Below, in pieces: positions 42,148-51,635 of a DNA stretch of 64,000 bases. The notes under the pieces are model-generated. The model had not been told where the DNA came from and did not search any database. It saw only the letters and a program-made list of their open reading frames with translations. The stretch is taken from assembly GCA_029213065.1 (NCBI GenBank), contig JARGPH010000002.1, forward strand, positions 275,161 through 339,160, written 5' to 3'. The position numbers and the translations under genes are program-made. The first letter of the stretch is position 1. The number at the start of each line of letters is the position of its first letter. This DNA comes from Verrucomicrobiales bacterium (lineage in GTDB: Bacteria > Verrucomicrobiota > Verrucomicrobiia > Verrucomicrobiales > DEV007).

Positions 42148-44330
42148 GCGGACTCACCTTTGGACAACCTGTGTTTTTTCTGGGGCTGTTGCTGCTCTTG
42201 CCCCTTTTGATTCTCCGTGTCCGTGCGCATTTCCAGGGCAGCAGGAATATGCCCGGGCTCGTCTCACCCCGTCTCCACAAAAAACTCGTCGTCAACTCAG
42301 CCCGTGCCACTGCATGGGTCACCTTTGCCCTGCAGTGTCTCGGCCTTGCTTCAATCCTCGCTGCCCTGGCGCGCCCCCAGCTCGGATTTGATGAAATCGA
42401 ATCTCAAACCGAAGGACGCAATCTCATCATCGCGATCGACACTTCCCGGAGCATGCTTGCCGATGACTTGCGTCCGAATCGACTGACGCGGGCGAAGCTG
42501 GCCGCGAAGGACATCATTCTAGCACTGCCGGAGGATCGGGTCGGTCTTCTCGCCTTCGCCGGTCGTCCTTTCATTCAGGCCCCCCTCACCGTTGATCACG
42601 AAGCAGTCATTGAATCGATCGATCAGCTCGACACTGAAATCATTCCCCGCGGCGGCACTAACATTGCTGCCGCAGCACGCATGGCGATAGAGGCGTTCGA
42701 AGAGGCCAAGGTCGAGCAGAGCGCCCTCGTCATTTTCTCGGACGGTGAAGCCCTCGAGGGTACCGAAGAGGTGGAGAAAGTGAGAGACGAGGCAAAAGAG
42801 GCGGGAATGACAATTCTCTCAGTTGGAGTCGGAACGCTGGAGGGCGCGATCATTCCTGAGATTACGGATAAGGGGCAGCCGATTCCGGGGCGCTTTGTGA
42901 TGGACGCCAATGGTCAGGTCGTCAAAACACGACTTGAGCCGTCTGCGCTTCAGGGCCTCGCTTCACTGGGCGGCACCTACATCCATCTCGGTGGTCAGGC
43001 ATCGCTCACGCAGGTCGCTCAGCAGATTCGCGAGGGTATCGCAACGTCACGGGAAGACAGCGAAACCCGTCTCCGGCCCATCGAGCGCTTCATGTGGCCG
43101 CTCGGTGCCTCGATTCTGTTTTTTGTGATCGCCTACCTCATTCCCATTGTTCTTGGTAAACGTCGCCGGGTTTCCCCTAAGGGAGCCGGAAAAGCACGCG
43201 TGGCGGTGGTGGCGGTGGTTCTCCTTGCGTCTTCCGACCTCAGGGCGCTTGAAGGATTCGAGAACGGATACAAAGCCTTTGAAGCCGGTGATTATGAGAC
43301 CGCTCTCGAACTCTACGAAGGCGCCCTCGCCGAGAAGATTACCGAGAAAGACAGAACGCGTCTGCAGATGGGCGTCGGTGCGACTGCCTACAAACTCGGC
43401 GATTTTGAACGCGCCGCAGCCGCCTATGGTGAGGCGCTGACGCACCGGGACCGCACCCTTCGTGAGCAGGCTCATTACAATCTCGGCAATACCCTGTATC
43501 AGCGTGGCGAAGCAGCCCTTCAGGCCATCGGGCAACCCGCCAACCCGGATCAACTTCAGAATCTTTCCGGATCCAGTGAATCCCTCGACACCACGATTCA
43601 GCAGTGGGAAAGCGCCATCGAGCACTATCAATCGACCCTGTCCCTGAATGAAGGCAATGCCCGCGCGACCCACAACATGGAAGTGGTGAAGAAAAAGCTC
43701 GAGGAGCTGAAGCAACAGCAGAAAGAGCAGGAGGAACAGGAAAAGCAGGAGGAGGAGCAAAAGCAGGAAGAAGAGGAGAAAGACAAAGACAAGGAGGAAG
43801 AGGAAAGCGACGAAAAGGACAAACAGGATAAGGAGAGCGAAGATCAAGAAGAGCCCTCAGACGGCGAGCCGGAAGAAAATCCTGACGGAGAGCCTGAAGA
43901 CAAGGACAGCGAAGGTGACCCCGAAGAGAAACCTCCCGGCGAGGACGAGAAGAAGCCTGACGAGCCCGAGGACGAAAAGGAAAATGATCAGGAGAAAGAT
44001 CAAGATCAGGACGGCGAAGAGGAGAAGGATTCCGAGGGAGATAAAGGTGAGGATGAAAAGGATGAGTCCCCTCCTCAACAACCTGAAGGCGGAGAACCTG
44101 AGCAACCGGACGAGCCGAAGGATGGCGATCTCGAAGCCGACCCGAATCAGGAACAGCCGCCGTCGAATCCTCAGGATCCGTCTCAGGGCAATCCCGCCGA
44201 CATGCAACCCAACCCCGAAACCGGCTATTCGCCCAGCGAAGCAAGGCAATTGCTTGATACGCTGGCGGATGAGACCGAGGTTCGCCCCATCCTTCTGCCC
44301 TCGCGGGGAGAGGTGTATAAAAACTGGTAA
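42144..44330 (+). CDS. batB: BatB-BatC fusion: vWA domain, TPR repeats and a long acidic tail
   Basis: The protein has 728 residues, about twice the length of a usual BatB. It has two N-terminal membrane helices, a vWA domain with DTSRSM at 99-104, and a third membrane helix near 315-335. A periplasmic part follows with TPR units (GYKAFEAGDYETALELYEGAL near 375, AYGEALTHRDR, ALYQRGE-type), which matches the separate BatC proteins of other bacteria. Residues about 515-690 are a low-complexity E/K/D/Q/P tail, followed by a conserved-looking end, SPSEARQLLDTLADE. The four-base overlap with batA and nine bases to batD indicate one operon. Confidence 0.85.
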   Translation: MSGLTFGQPVFFLGLLLLLPLLILRVRAHFQGSRNMPGLVSPRLHKKLVVNSARATAWVTFALQCLGLASILAALARPQLGFDEIESQTEGRNLIIAIDTSRSMLADDLRPNRLTRAKLAAKDIILALPEDRVGLLAFAGRPFIQAPLTVDHEAVIESIDQLDTEIIPRGGTNIAAAARMAIEAFEEAKVEQSALVIFSDGEALEGTEEVEKVRDEAKEAGMTILSVGVGTLEGAIIPEITDKGQPIPGRFVMDANGQVVKTRLEPSALQGLASLGGTYIHLGGQASLTQVAQQIREGIATSREDSETRLRPIERFMWPLGASILFFVIAYLIPIVLGKRRRVSPKGAGKARVAVVAVVLLASSDLRALEGFENGYKAFEAGDYETALELYEGALAEKITEKDRTRLQMGVGATAYKLGDFERAAAAYGEALTHRDRTLREQAHYNLGNTLYQRGEAALQAIGQPANPDQLQNLSGSSESLDTTIQQWESAIEHYQSTLSLNEGNARATHNMEVVKKKLEELKQQQKEQEEQEKQEEEQKQEEEEKDKDKEEEESDEKDKQDKESEDQEEPSDGEPEENPDGEPEDKDSEGDPEEKPPGEDEKKPDEPEDEKENDQEKDQDQDGEEEKDSEGDKGEDEKDESPPQQPEGGEPEQPDEPKDGDLEADPNQEQPPSNPQDPSQGNPADMQPNPETGYSPSEARQLLDTLADETEVRPILLPSRGEVYKNW

Positions 44331-44339
44331 ATTTTCACG

Positions 44340-46073
44340 ATGTTTCCCCGAATCTATATCGTTCTGCTTCTTTCACTTTTCGGGACGCTTCCGCTCTTTT
44401 CACAGTCGGCGTCCGAACCTTCCGTCACCGCCCACGTCCTCTCGAACAAGGTCGCGATCGGGGAGTTTGGCACGTTCATCGTTGAAGTGATCAACGGCGA
44501 CGCTCAGATGCCGGCGAGAATCGATACCGAGGGGCTCGAGATTATCAGCTCGGGTTCGCAGTTCACTCAGCAGATCACCAACGGGAGCCGCACCGCAAAG
44601 AATTCGTATTACTTCCGCTTCAAAGGCGACAAGCCGGGAGAATTTATCATCCCGCCACTGACCCTCGACATCCGGGGGAAGCAATTAATCACCCGGTCGA
44701 TTGCTGTCACAGTATTTGAAAGAGAGTTTGATGATGAGGCCCGTGACGCGACCAAAGCTTATTTCGCGAAGCTTGAACTGACTAAGGATACTTTTTACGT
44801 CAACGAGGTCGTTCCCTTTTCTCTCACTGCTTACGCGCGAGGTCGCAATGCGATCAGTCAGGTCGTGAGCCCACAGATAGACAACGAGAGCTTTGTCTTT
44901 CGCGGCTTTCGCGAGGTGAGAACCGATGGCGGCACGCTTGGAAATTCCAATGCTTATTTTTCTACCGCAGTGGTTCCCTCGAACCTGTTTGCTCTGAAGG
45001 AAGGCTCCCACAGTCTCGGGCCGGCTAAAATTGGAGTCAATATTCTGGATTCCAGCAGCGGATTCGGACTCTCCGCTTTCTTCCAGCGGGCAATCACCAA
45101 AGAGATGACTACCAATGTCGTTAACGTCACCGTGAAGCCCCTTCCCAATGGCGAGCCGATCAGTTTCACCGGCGGTGTCGGTAAATTCGAAATGACGACG
45201 ACGCCTTCCACCCGGACCGTGAGTGTCGGCGACCCTATCTCAATGGAGTTTGTCGTCTCCGGAGTAGGCAACTTGCGAACGATGAGCGCTCCGGTGTTCT
45301 CTGTGCCGCAGAAAGGAATCTGGAAATCCTACGAACCTAACAAAACGCTCGAAGACGAAAACGATTCCGACGGCTACAAGGAAGGCCAGGCCAAATTCTC
45401 CATTGTCATCATTCCCGAGGCAAAGGTGAATGCCATCCCGTCCTTTGAGCTCAGCTACTTTGATCCGGAGGAGGAGAAATACGTTACGAGGAAGTCGGAG
45501 CCGATTCCGATTTCCATGATCGAAGGCAGGAGCAGCGCCGCGCCCACTGTGATCCAGTTTCCTGAAGGAGGACAGAACGGAGCCGGCTCGCAGATGACGG
45601 CCGCGCAATCGCCCTCTCCTGAATTCAACGGAATGCTTCATATCTCAACCGGTGCTCCCCATTGGATCGCTGATTCTAAGATCGGAAAACACGGTCCGTT
45701 CTACTTTGCCGTTCAGGCCATTTTCTCGATCACATTCTTCACCGTCCTCGGGTTCGGAGTGATGCGGATGTACAAGGACGGCCGTTTCGAGCGGGCCACT
45801 GGCAGCGGTCCTGACAATTTCGCTCAGGCTCTCAAAAAACTACCTGGACAGGGAGCGACGAAACACGATTTTTTCCACTCCGTGAATGTCGCCATCGATC
45901 TCTGGAAGAGCGAGCACCCGAGTCCTCCGAAGGAACTTGAGAAGGTCATCTCAAGGGTTCATGAATTGTCAGACGCAGCCCTCTACAGCGGGACGCTTTC
46001 CGCCGAGGAACGGGTCTCGCCGGCCGAGGTTTCCGAATTTCGAAACGTTCTTGAAAAGCTCCCACGCCGCTGA
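44340..46073 (+). CDS. batD: BatD-like periplasmic protein with C-terminal membrane anchor
   Basis: The protein has 577 residues. A signal peptide (about 1-21, LFSQSA) leads into several beta-sandwich domains typical of BatD (SVTAHVLSNKVAIGEFGTF, GLEIISSGSQFTQQIT, YYFRFKGDKPGEFIIPPLTL). A membrane helix lies near 455-478 (FAVQAIFSITFFTVLGFGV), with a short cytosolic helical tail after it. It is the third gene of the Bat cluster, nine bases after batB and five before the batE-like gene. It probably holds the extracytoplasmic parts of BatA and BatB together. Confidence 0.85.
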   Translation: MFPRIYIVLLLSLFGTLPLFSQSASEPSVTAHVLSNKVAIGEFGTFIVEVINGDAQMPARIDTEGLEIISSGSQFTQQITNGSRTAKNSYYFRFKGDKPGEFIIPPLTLDIRGKQLITRSIAVTVFEREFDDEARDATKAYFAKLELTKDTFYVNEVVPFSLTAYARGRNAISQVVSPQIDNESFVFRGFREVRTDGGTLGNSNAYFSTAVVPSNLFALKEGSHSLGPAKIGVNILDSSSGFGLSAFFQRAITKEMTTNVVNVTVKPLPNGEPISFTGGVGKFEMTTTPSTRTVSVGDPISMEFVVSGVGNLRTMSAPVFSVPQKGIWKSYEPNKTLEDENDSDGYKEGQAKFSIVIIPEAKVNAIPSFELSYFDPEEEKYVTRKSEPIPISMIEGRSSAAPTVIQFPEGGQNGAGSQMTAAQSPSPEFNGMLHISTGAPHWIADSKIGKHGPFYFAVQAIFSITFFTVLGFGVMRMYKDGRFERATGSGPDNFAQALKKLPGQGATKHDFFHSVNVAIDLWKSEHPSPPKELEKVISRVHELSDAALYSGTLSAEERVSPAEVSEFRNVLEKLPRR

Positions 46074-46078
46074 TTTCT

Positions 46079-46909
46079 ATGCGATTTGTTCACCTCCATT
46101 TTCTATTTCTACTCTTTGCCTCCGGCCTCCCTGCAGGCGGCCTCCTTGCTCAGGATCAGAGTGATGAGCAGCCAAAACTCGTCATGCCCGTAGAGGACGG
46201 CGCGTCCCTATCGGCCGACGAAGCTTACGAAGAGGCAATTAAGGACTTCACTTCAGGGAGTTATGATGACGCGGAGGCGAAGTTCCTGACATTGGTGAAA
46301 CGCGGATTAATCTCTAAAGAGCTCTACTTTAATCTCGGGACGACCCTTGAGAAGAAAGACGAGGCCGGAAGAGCAGCCCTCTGGATGCGACGTGCTCTCC
46401 TTCTTGCTCCCGGGATGGTTGAACCTCGCCAGAATCTCGTCTATTTGAAAAAGAAGCTCGGTTATCTCGAGTTTGCCGACGAGGGAGCTGAGGCACTGTT
46501 CCGCAATCTCCCCCCCACCGTCGGCGACTGGATTGCGATGACGGGGCTCTGGCTCGTTGCGATCTGCCTGGCGATGGCGTTTCTATTGCCGCGTTATCAG
46601 GAGCGGCGCTTCCGTCCTCTTCTCTTCGCCTGCCTTGCTGCGATACTGGCTTTTGGCGGAGCCTGGTTTTCCCAACACTACGCGCGCCACTATGCGATTG
46701 AGAATTTCGCGACAGTGACAGCGAAAGGCGCTACCGCACTTACGTCCCCCGTTCCCGATGCGAAAGCGGTTATTGACTTGCCGCCGGGATCGGAAGTTCG
46801 CATTCTACAGGAAACAGGTCCCTGGACCTACGTGGAAATTCCCGGCGAAATCCGGGGCTGGCTCCGCAATGAACAACTCGCTGCGGTTTGGCCGATCACC
46901 TTTCGTTGA
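46079..46909 (+). CDS. BatE-like TPR membrane protein with SH3-like C-terminal domain
   Basis: The protein has 276 residues. After a signal peptide (about 1-23) come TPR-like repeats (AYEEAIKDFTSGSYDDAEAKFL near 43, LYFNLGTTLEKKDEAGRAALWMRRALLLAPG). Two membrane helices follow (about 148-165 and 177-197), and the C-terminal ~75 residues form an SH3-like fold (AVIDLPPGSEVRILQETGPWTYVEIPGEIRGWLRNEQL). This is the BatE architecture. It starts five bases after batD and closes the Bat operon proper. Confidence 0.85.
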   Translation: MRFVHLHFLFLLFASGLPAGGLLAQDQSDEQPKLVMPVEDGASLSADEAYEEAIKDFTSGSYDDAEAKFLTLVKRGLISKELYFNLGTTLEKKDEAGRAALWMRRALLLAPGMVEPRQNLVYLKKKLGYLEFADEGAEALFRNLPPTVGDWIAMTGLWLVAICLAMAFLLPRYQERRFRPLLFACLAAILAFGGAWFSQHYARHYAIENFATVTAKGATALTSPVPDAKAVIDLPPGSEVRILQETGPWTYVEIPGEIRGWLRNEQLAAVWPITFR

Positions 46910-46939
46910 TTCCGCTCCGCGGAAAAGCACCACCTGCCT

Positions 46940-47929
46940 ATGAAACGCCTCATTCTATTCCTCTCACTGTGTCTGCCCTGTCTCAGCGATGCCGCTCCGC
47001 CTGAACGTCTCGTCATCGGGGCCGAGGGAAACAAAGGTGTCGCTATTATCGATCCTGCCGATGGAAACAAACTCCTCTGGCATCATCCCATCGGTGCGGT
47101 GCACGATCTCCACCTTCTCCCGGGAAATCGTATCCTCACCCAGGATGGATGGCCGAAAATTATCGAAATCAATCTGAGGAAGAAAATCGTCTGGGAATAC
47201 GACGCGACACAAACCAATCGTGAGGCCGATGATGGAAAGGTCGAGATTCATGCCTACCAGCGCCTCAAAGGTGGCTCAACCATGATCGTCGAGTCCGGTC
47301 CGGGCCGCATTATCGAAGTCAGCTCTGAGAAAGAAATCATCAAAGAAATTCCTCTTCAGCTTGCCTCCTCAAACGCTCACTCCGACACCCGTCTCGTGCG
47401 CCAGTTGGACAATGGGAACTACCTCGTCGCCCAGGAGAATGATCAAACGGTTAAGGAATACGATCCCGAAGGAAATGTGATCTGGGAATTCCCCGTTCCC
47501 CTATTCGGAAAAGAGCCCGCGAAGGGACACGGGCCTGACGCGTTCGGCGGAAAGTGCTTCGCTGCAATCAAAGCGAAAAACGGCAACTACCTCATCACGA
47601 CCGGAAACGGTCATAGCATTCTTGAGGTGACACCCGAGAAAGAGATCGTCTGGAAGCTCGAGCAGAACGACCTCGAAGGCATCACCCTCGCCTGGGTCAC
47701 CAATATTGAAGAACTCAAGAACGGCAACCTCCGTTTCGGCAACTGCCACGCCGGTCCTGAGAATCCTCAAATCATCGAAATTACACGGGACAAGGAAGTC
47801 GTCTGGACCTTTCACGATTTCAAAAACTTCGGTGACGCCCTCGCGAATACCCTCGTAGTCGACGGGAAGCGGGCCGAAAAGCTCCGCGAAATCCTCGCGG
47901 GGCTGAATCGTGAAGGCGCAGAGAAGTAA
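46940..47929 (+). CDS. Secreted beta-propeller protein in the Bat cluster
   Basis: The protein has 329 residues. A signal peptide (about 1-19, CLSDAAPP) precedes a propeller of about six blades, each with a pattern like GNYLVAQENDQTVKEYDPEGNVIWEF or NGNYLITTGNGHSILEV. It resembles PQQ-like or arylsulfotransferase-like propellers found in PVC and Bacteroidetes proteins, but no PQQ-binding or catalytic residues can be named. It starts 30 bp after the batE-like gene on the same strand and is likely co-transcribed. Its link to Bat function is unknown. Confidence 0.78.
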   Translation: MKRLILFLSLCLPCLSDAAPPERLVIGAEGNKGVAIIDPADGNKLLWHHPIGAVHDLHLLPGNRILTQDGWPKIIEINLRKKIVWEYDATQTNREADDGKVEIHAYQRLKGGSTMIVESGPGRIIEVSSEKEIIKEIPLQLASSNAHSDTRLVRQLDNGNYLVAQENDQTVKEYDPEGNVIWEFPVPLFGKEPAKGHGPDAFGGKCFAAIKAKNGNYLITTGNGHSILEVTPEKEIVWKLEQNDLEGITLAWVTNIEELKNGNLRFGNCHAGPENPQIIEITRDKEVVWTFHDFKNFGDALANTLVVDGKRAEKLREILAGLNREGAEK

Positions 47930-48048
47930 AGAATCCGGACGACAAAGACGCCCGACTTTCAGACATACCCTTTGCGCGACAGCGCCCCGCAGCCTACAGG
48001 ACCTTTTACCTTTCACTTTTTACCTTTTACGGCGCGCAGCGCCTCATC

Positions 48049-49278
48049 ATGTCAGCACGCCGCTGCGCTCTCGAAGCGCTTACTCAATGGGAGGAAACTT
48101 CCCGCTACGCCTCCGATATTCTCACTGACCTCGGAGGGCGTTTCCGTCTCACTCCGCAGGATCGCGCTCTCGCGCAGGAAATTCTTTTCGGAACGATTCG
48201 AAATCTTTATCTGCTCGATACCATAATCGACAGATTTCGAAAAGGCAGCTTGCAGAGTGGAACTCAGGATTTGCTCCGCATCGGTCTCTATCAGCTCTTC
48301 CTCACCGAAATCGCTGAGCATGCCGCCGTGAACGAAACCGTGAACCTTTCCAAAAAGCACGAGAAAGGGCTCGTCAACGCGATCCTGCGCAACGCGCAAC
48401 GGCAAAAGGACGAGATCATTGCTGACATCAAGACCTGGCCGCTGGAGGACCAGTTTTCGCAGCCGGAATTTCTTATTGAGCGATGGACCGAACAATACGG
48501 CGCAGAGGCCGCACTGTCCCTCTGCCAATGGAATAACGAGGCTCCGAAGGTTTATGGCCGAATCAACGCCCTCGCTCCTGACAAAGAGGCACTCAACAGG
48601 GTCAGGTCGGAGACTGAACCCTCTTTACTCGGCGACGATTACCCGGATTTCTTCGTCATTGAAGGCCCGCCGAATACCGATTGGCTCGACGAGGGGCTGA
48701 TTTACATTCAGGATCCAAGCACCTCACAAGCCTGTTCGCTGCTCGCGCCCCAACCGGGTGAGGCAATCCTCGACGCCTGCGCTGCACCGGGTGGAAAGAC
48801 CGCGCTCCTCGCTGCGATGCGCGGCAACGAAGGGCGGATCGTTGCGACGGATAATGTTGAGCTGCGACTCGAGCAGATGCAGGAGAATTTTAAACGCCTT
48901 CACCTCTCCAACGTCGAAGTGGCCCTCGCCGATTGGGCGTTCGATGCAGAAGAACCGTTCGGTGGTGAAAAGTTCGACGCGATTCTTCTCGATGCCCCCT
49001 GTTCGAACACCGGCGTGATGCGCCGTCGTATCGATGTCCGCTGGAGAGTTCAGCCGCGTGATTTTGCGACCTCTGCGAAGCTTCAGTCGACTTTGATCAG
49101 AAACACCGCCCGTGCTCTCAAGCCGGGTGGGCGACTCATCTACAGCACCTGTTCGATCGACCGGGTAGAGAATGAAGAAGTAATCGAGGCCTCGGGTATG
49201 ACGATAGAAAAAGTCGTCACGAGTCTCCCCTGGAGAGACGGCCACGACGGCGCTTTTGCCGCGACCCTGCGTGCCTAG
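48049..49278 (+). CDS. rsmB: 16S rRNA (cytosine-967-C5)-methyltransferase RsmB-type
   Basis: The protein has 409 residues. An N-terminal NusB-like RNA-binding domain (about 1-130; SARRCALEALTQWEE, AVNETVNLSKKHEKGLVNAILRN) is followed by an SAM-dependent methyltransferase domain with ILDACAAPGGKT, LLDAPCSNTG (the catalytic cysteine motif), and STCSIDRVENEEVI (the second cysteine). It methylates C967 of 16S rRNA using SAM. The NusB-like domain separates RsmB from other NSUN-type enzymes. It is single, with a 119-bp leader after the propeller gene. Confidence 0.9.
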   Translation: MSARRCALEALTQWEETSRYASDILTDLGGRFRLTPQDRALAQEILFGTIRNLYLLDTIIDRFRKGSLQSGTQDLLRIGLYQLFLTEIAEHAAVNETVNLSKKHEKGLVNAILRNAQRQKDEIIADIKTWPLEDQFSQPEFLIERWTEQYGAEAALSLCQWNNEAPKVYGRINALAPDKEALNRVRSETEPSLLGDDYPDFFVIEGPPNTDWLDEGLIYIQDPSTSQACSLLAPQPGEAILDACAAPGGKTALLAAMRGNEGRIVATDNVELRLEQMQENFKRLHLSNVEVALADWAFDAEEPFGGEKFDAILLDAPCSNTGVMRRRIDVRWRVQPRDFATSAKLQSTLIRNTARALKPGGRLIYSTCSIDRVENEEVIEASGMTIEKVVTSLPWRDGHDGAFAATLRA

Positions 49279-49367
49279 ATCGTATCAGGGAGATTGATTT
49301 GCCCTCGCCCCGTTGAAAACCATTTGCGGCACTTGCATTAAAAGTGTTTTTGCCTAAAAATTACGGA

Positions 49368-50801
49368 ATGTTCCGCACCCTTGCCAGTTCTCTCATCACG
49401 CTTGTAGCTATTCTGCTGTTCGCGTTCATGATTCTTTTCCTCTGGACCGGCAGTCAAAAGGTGGAGTTCAAAAGAGTCGGCTTTGAAGGCGACCGCTCGA
49501 CCGTCGCTATTGTGGAAGAGATCCGCCTGAAGAAACTTCGCGCCAGAGAGGCGGCGACGGAAACCGTTGAAATGCCGGTCGCTGACACTGCTCCGGCAGC
49601 GGGCTCCGGAGATGGACCTCCCGTAGTTCTCTGGGTCAGTATCCCCGGCTTTCGCGGTGACTATATTGAGAAAGCGGAGACTCCGTTTTTTGACGAGTTG
49701 GTTTCGGACGGTGGCGCCACCAACAAGATGCGCCCGAGCTTTCCCTGCCTTACTTATCCTTCTCATACGACAATGGCGACCGGTGTCACTCCGGACAAGC
49801 ACGGGATCACCGCAGACCGGATTCGCACCGGGCCCGGTGAAGTGGTGGTTTCCCCGACTGATGATGCGCTGCTCCTCGCAGAGCCGATTTGGAAAACAGC
49901 GAGCCGCCAGGGAATCAAAACGCTGGTGCATGACTGGCCGCTCTCACAGAATCAGACCGGTGAGAACGCCGCGGCTCACTTTCTTGATGCCTACAATCCC
50001 GATTCCACCGACGAAGAGCGTTTGAATCTCGCACTGGAACAATGGCGCGCCGCTTCCGAAGGCGATGATAAATTGCGCCTTGTGATGCTGAGACTCAATG
50101 GCGTCCTCGATGCCGGAATCGTTCACGGTCCCCGCGCCGATGATACCTACGCAGCCGTGGGAGCCGTTGATGCCTCCCTCAAAAAATTCGTCGATACCGT
50201 TCGAGGCGAATGGGAGAAACTCGCTCCTGCCAATGCCAACCTCATCGTTCTCGTGACAACCGATCACGGCCTCGCAGAGGTCGATAAGAACGTCAATATC
50301 GCGCACCTCCTCGGCGACGAGATGATGAAGAATGCCGACATCGTTGCGCACAATGCGATTGCAAACCTCTTCTTCAAGGACCTTCCTGAGAATGAGGGCG
50401 AAGCGAAAATCTTTATCGACAAATTCGACAGCGAATTGAGTAAGCGTATCTACTTCCGCACCATCAAAAAGGAAGACCTCCCCGAAGAGTGGTCCTATCA
50501 AAGTGACCGCAGCGGCGATCGTGTTCTTGTTTTGAAAACCGGCTATTCTTTCTCCGACGAGAAATCAGAGGAACCCGTTTTTGATCCTGCCGATGCCGGT
50601 GGCAACTTCGGTGGCTACGGCTATCCCGTTGGCGAGTCGATCAGGATGTCAGGTCAGGTTCTCATTTCCGGATTCCCCAATTCCCCTGCCTCAGGCACTC
50701 TCGGCGAGATCGGCCAACTGAGCTTCCACGCCACGGTTTGTAAACTCCTCGGGATCGAACCAGCCGAAGGCGCCACGACTGAGACGCTGGACGTGAACTA
50801 G
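49368..50801 (+). CDS. Membrane-anchored type I phosphodiesterase/nucleotide pyrophosphatase
   Basis: The protein has 477 residues. One N-terminal membrane helix (about 7-27, LITLVAILLFAFMILFLW) anchors an extracytoplasmic alkaline-phosphatase-fold domain. The NPP/phosphodiesterase nucleophile region is present: VVLWVSIPGFRGDY, then PCLTYPSHTTMATGVTPDKHGI with the nucleophile threonine in CLTYPSHTT. The later metal residues are TTDHGLAE and FGGYGYPVGESIRM. Such enzymes cleave phosphodiesters of nucleotides or phospholipids; the substrate is unknown. The start at 49368 gives the anchor; a GTG at 49344 is the alternative. Confidence 0.83.
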   Translation: MFRTLASSLITLVAILLFAFMILFLWTGSQKVEFKRVGFEGDRSTVAIVEEIRLKKLRAREAATETVEMPVADTAPAAGSGDGPPVVLWVSIPGFRGDYIEKAETPFFDELVSDGGATNKMRPSFPCLTYPSHTTMATGVTPDKHGITADRIRTGPGEVVVSPTDDALLLAEPIWKTASRQGIKTLVHDWPLSQNQTGENAAAHFLDAYNPDSTDEERLNLALEQWRAASEGDDKLRLVMLRLNGVLDAGIVHGPRADDTYAAVGAVDASLKKFVDTVRGEWEKLAPANANLIVLVTTDHGLAEVDKNVNIAHLLGDEMMKNADIVAHNAIANLFFKDLPENEGEAKIFIDKFDSELSKRIYFRTIKKEDLPEEWSYQSDRSGDRVLVLKTGYSFSDEKSEEPVFDPADAGGNFGGYGYPVGESIRMSGQVLISGFPNSPASGTLGEIGQLSFHATVCKLLGIEPAEGATTETLDVN

Positions 50802-50814
50802 CGAGGCGTGGAAG

Positions 50815-50943
50815 GTCGGAAAGGATTCCGCCCCTCCATTCATCAACTGGCATTGGAGGGTCGCAGTCCTCTGCGACTGTGCGGGTGTTGCTTTCAGTAA
50901 GCCGCTGGCAAAGAGCGCTGCCCACAAGTCGGAAAGGAATCCG
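50815..50943. repeat. Hairpin-rich intergenic segment with a short direct repeat
   Basis: GTCGGAAAGGATTCCG (50815-50830) recurs as GTCGGAAAGGAATCCG (50928-50943). Between them lies a perfect hairpin GTCGCAG-tcct-CTGCGAC (50860-50877). The GGAAAGGATTCCG core resembles the palindrome of the array at 2448-2780. The rest of the 50802-51056 gap holds nothing I can name. Confidence 0.45.
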
Positions 50944-51056
50944 TCCCCCTTCTTTATCCCGCCTGAGTTTTTGAATCGATTTTCACGTGATTCATTATTA
51001 AGGTCTTAGCAACGAGTATCTCCCGTCCCGGAGGTAGTGTGATTTGACCTCCATCA

Positions 51057-51623
51057 ATGAATGCCACTCTCATCATTACCTTCGCCTTAGGGGGATCGCT
51101 TCTCCTCGCCCTGATCATCCTGATGGTTGCTCGAGTCGGCCGACGTCCTCTCGAAATTATAGCGAACTCAGCCAACGAACCTGCCTCTGTTGCCAAAATC
51201 ATCTTTCCTAATTGGCTTTCGTATCTTTACATTTTTTCCTCAAGCCTCTTCATCATTATTGAGTTTTTTGTGGATGGCAGATTTGACCGTTTCGAAAGTC
51301 ACTGGTCCCTCTATGCGGCCGGTATCGTCACGGGAGCTTTCGGGTCGATCCATTACAAATCATTGCTCAGGCGCTTTCCCACTGACACCAATGCTCACTC
51401 ATCAGTGAAGTTTGGTCTCTGGGCCTCGATATTTGTTGTTCTGACCTCCCTCTATCTGTTTATCTCCTCATTTTCGGAATCAGAAAGATCAAATAATCCG
51501 GGTAAGTCAGAGAGCGGCAGCATTGCGTTGGCTGTGCCAATTTCTCCGGAGAAGGCCCCTGAAACAAGGACGTATATAAACTCCCGGCAGCTGAATCTTC
51601 AGCCTACCGTTCACCGCACCTGA
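51057..51623 (+). CDS. Small integral membrane protein, unknown family
   Basis: The protein has 188 residues with four probable membrane helices (about 3-25, 55-75, 85-102 and 120-140). Its C-terminal ~45 residues are hydrophilic and probably disordered. An uncharged serine-rich loop, FPTDTNAHSSVKF, lies before the last helix. I do not recognise the family. It converges with the DUF1552 gene, with 12 bp between them. Confidence 0.55.
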   Translation: MNATLIITFALGGSLLLALIILMVARVGRRPLEIIANSANEPASVAKIIFPNWLSYLYIFSSSLFIIIEFFVDGRFDRFESHWSLYAAGIVTGAFGSIHYKSLLRRFPTDTNAHSSVKFGLWASIFVVLTSLYLFISSFSESERSNNPGKSESGSIALAVPISPEKAPETRTYINSRQLNLQPTVHRT

Positions 51624-51635
51624 ATGTATTGCGGC

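Noticed and set aside
43047-43847. 266-residue minus-strand frame rich in leucine and phenylalanine
   Set aside because: It is the reverse complement of the E/K/D-rich tail of the BatB-BatC fusion. The apparent hydrophobic segments come from reversed GAG/AAG codons, not from a membrane protein.
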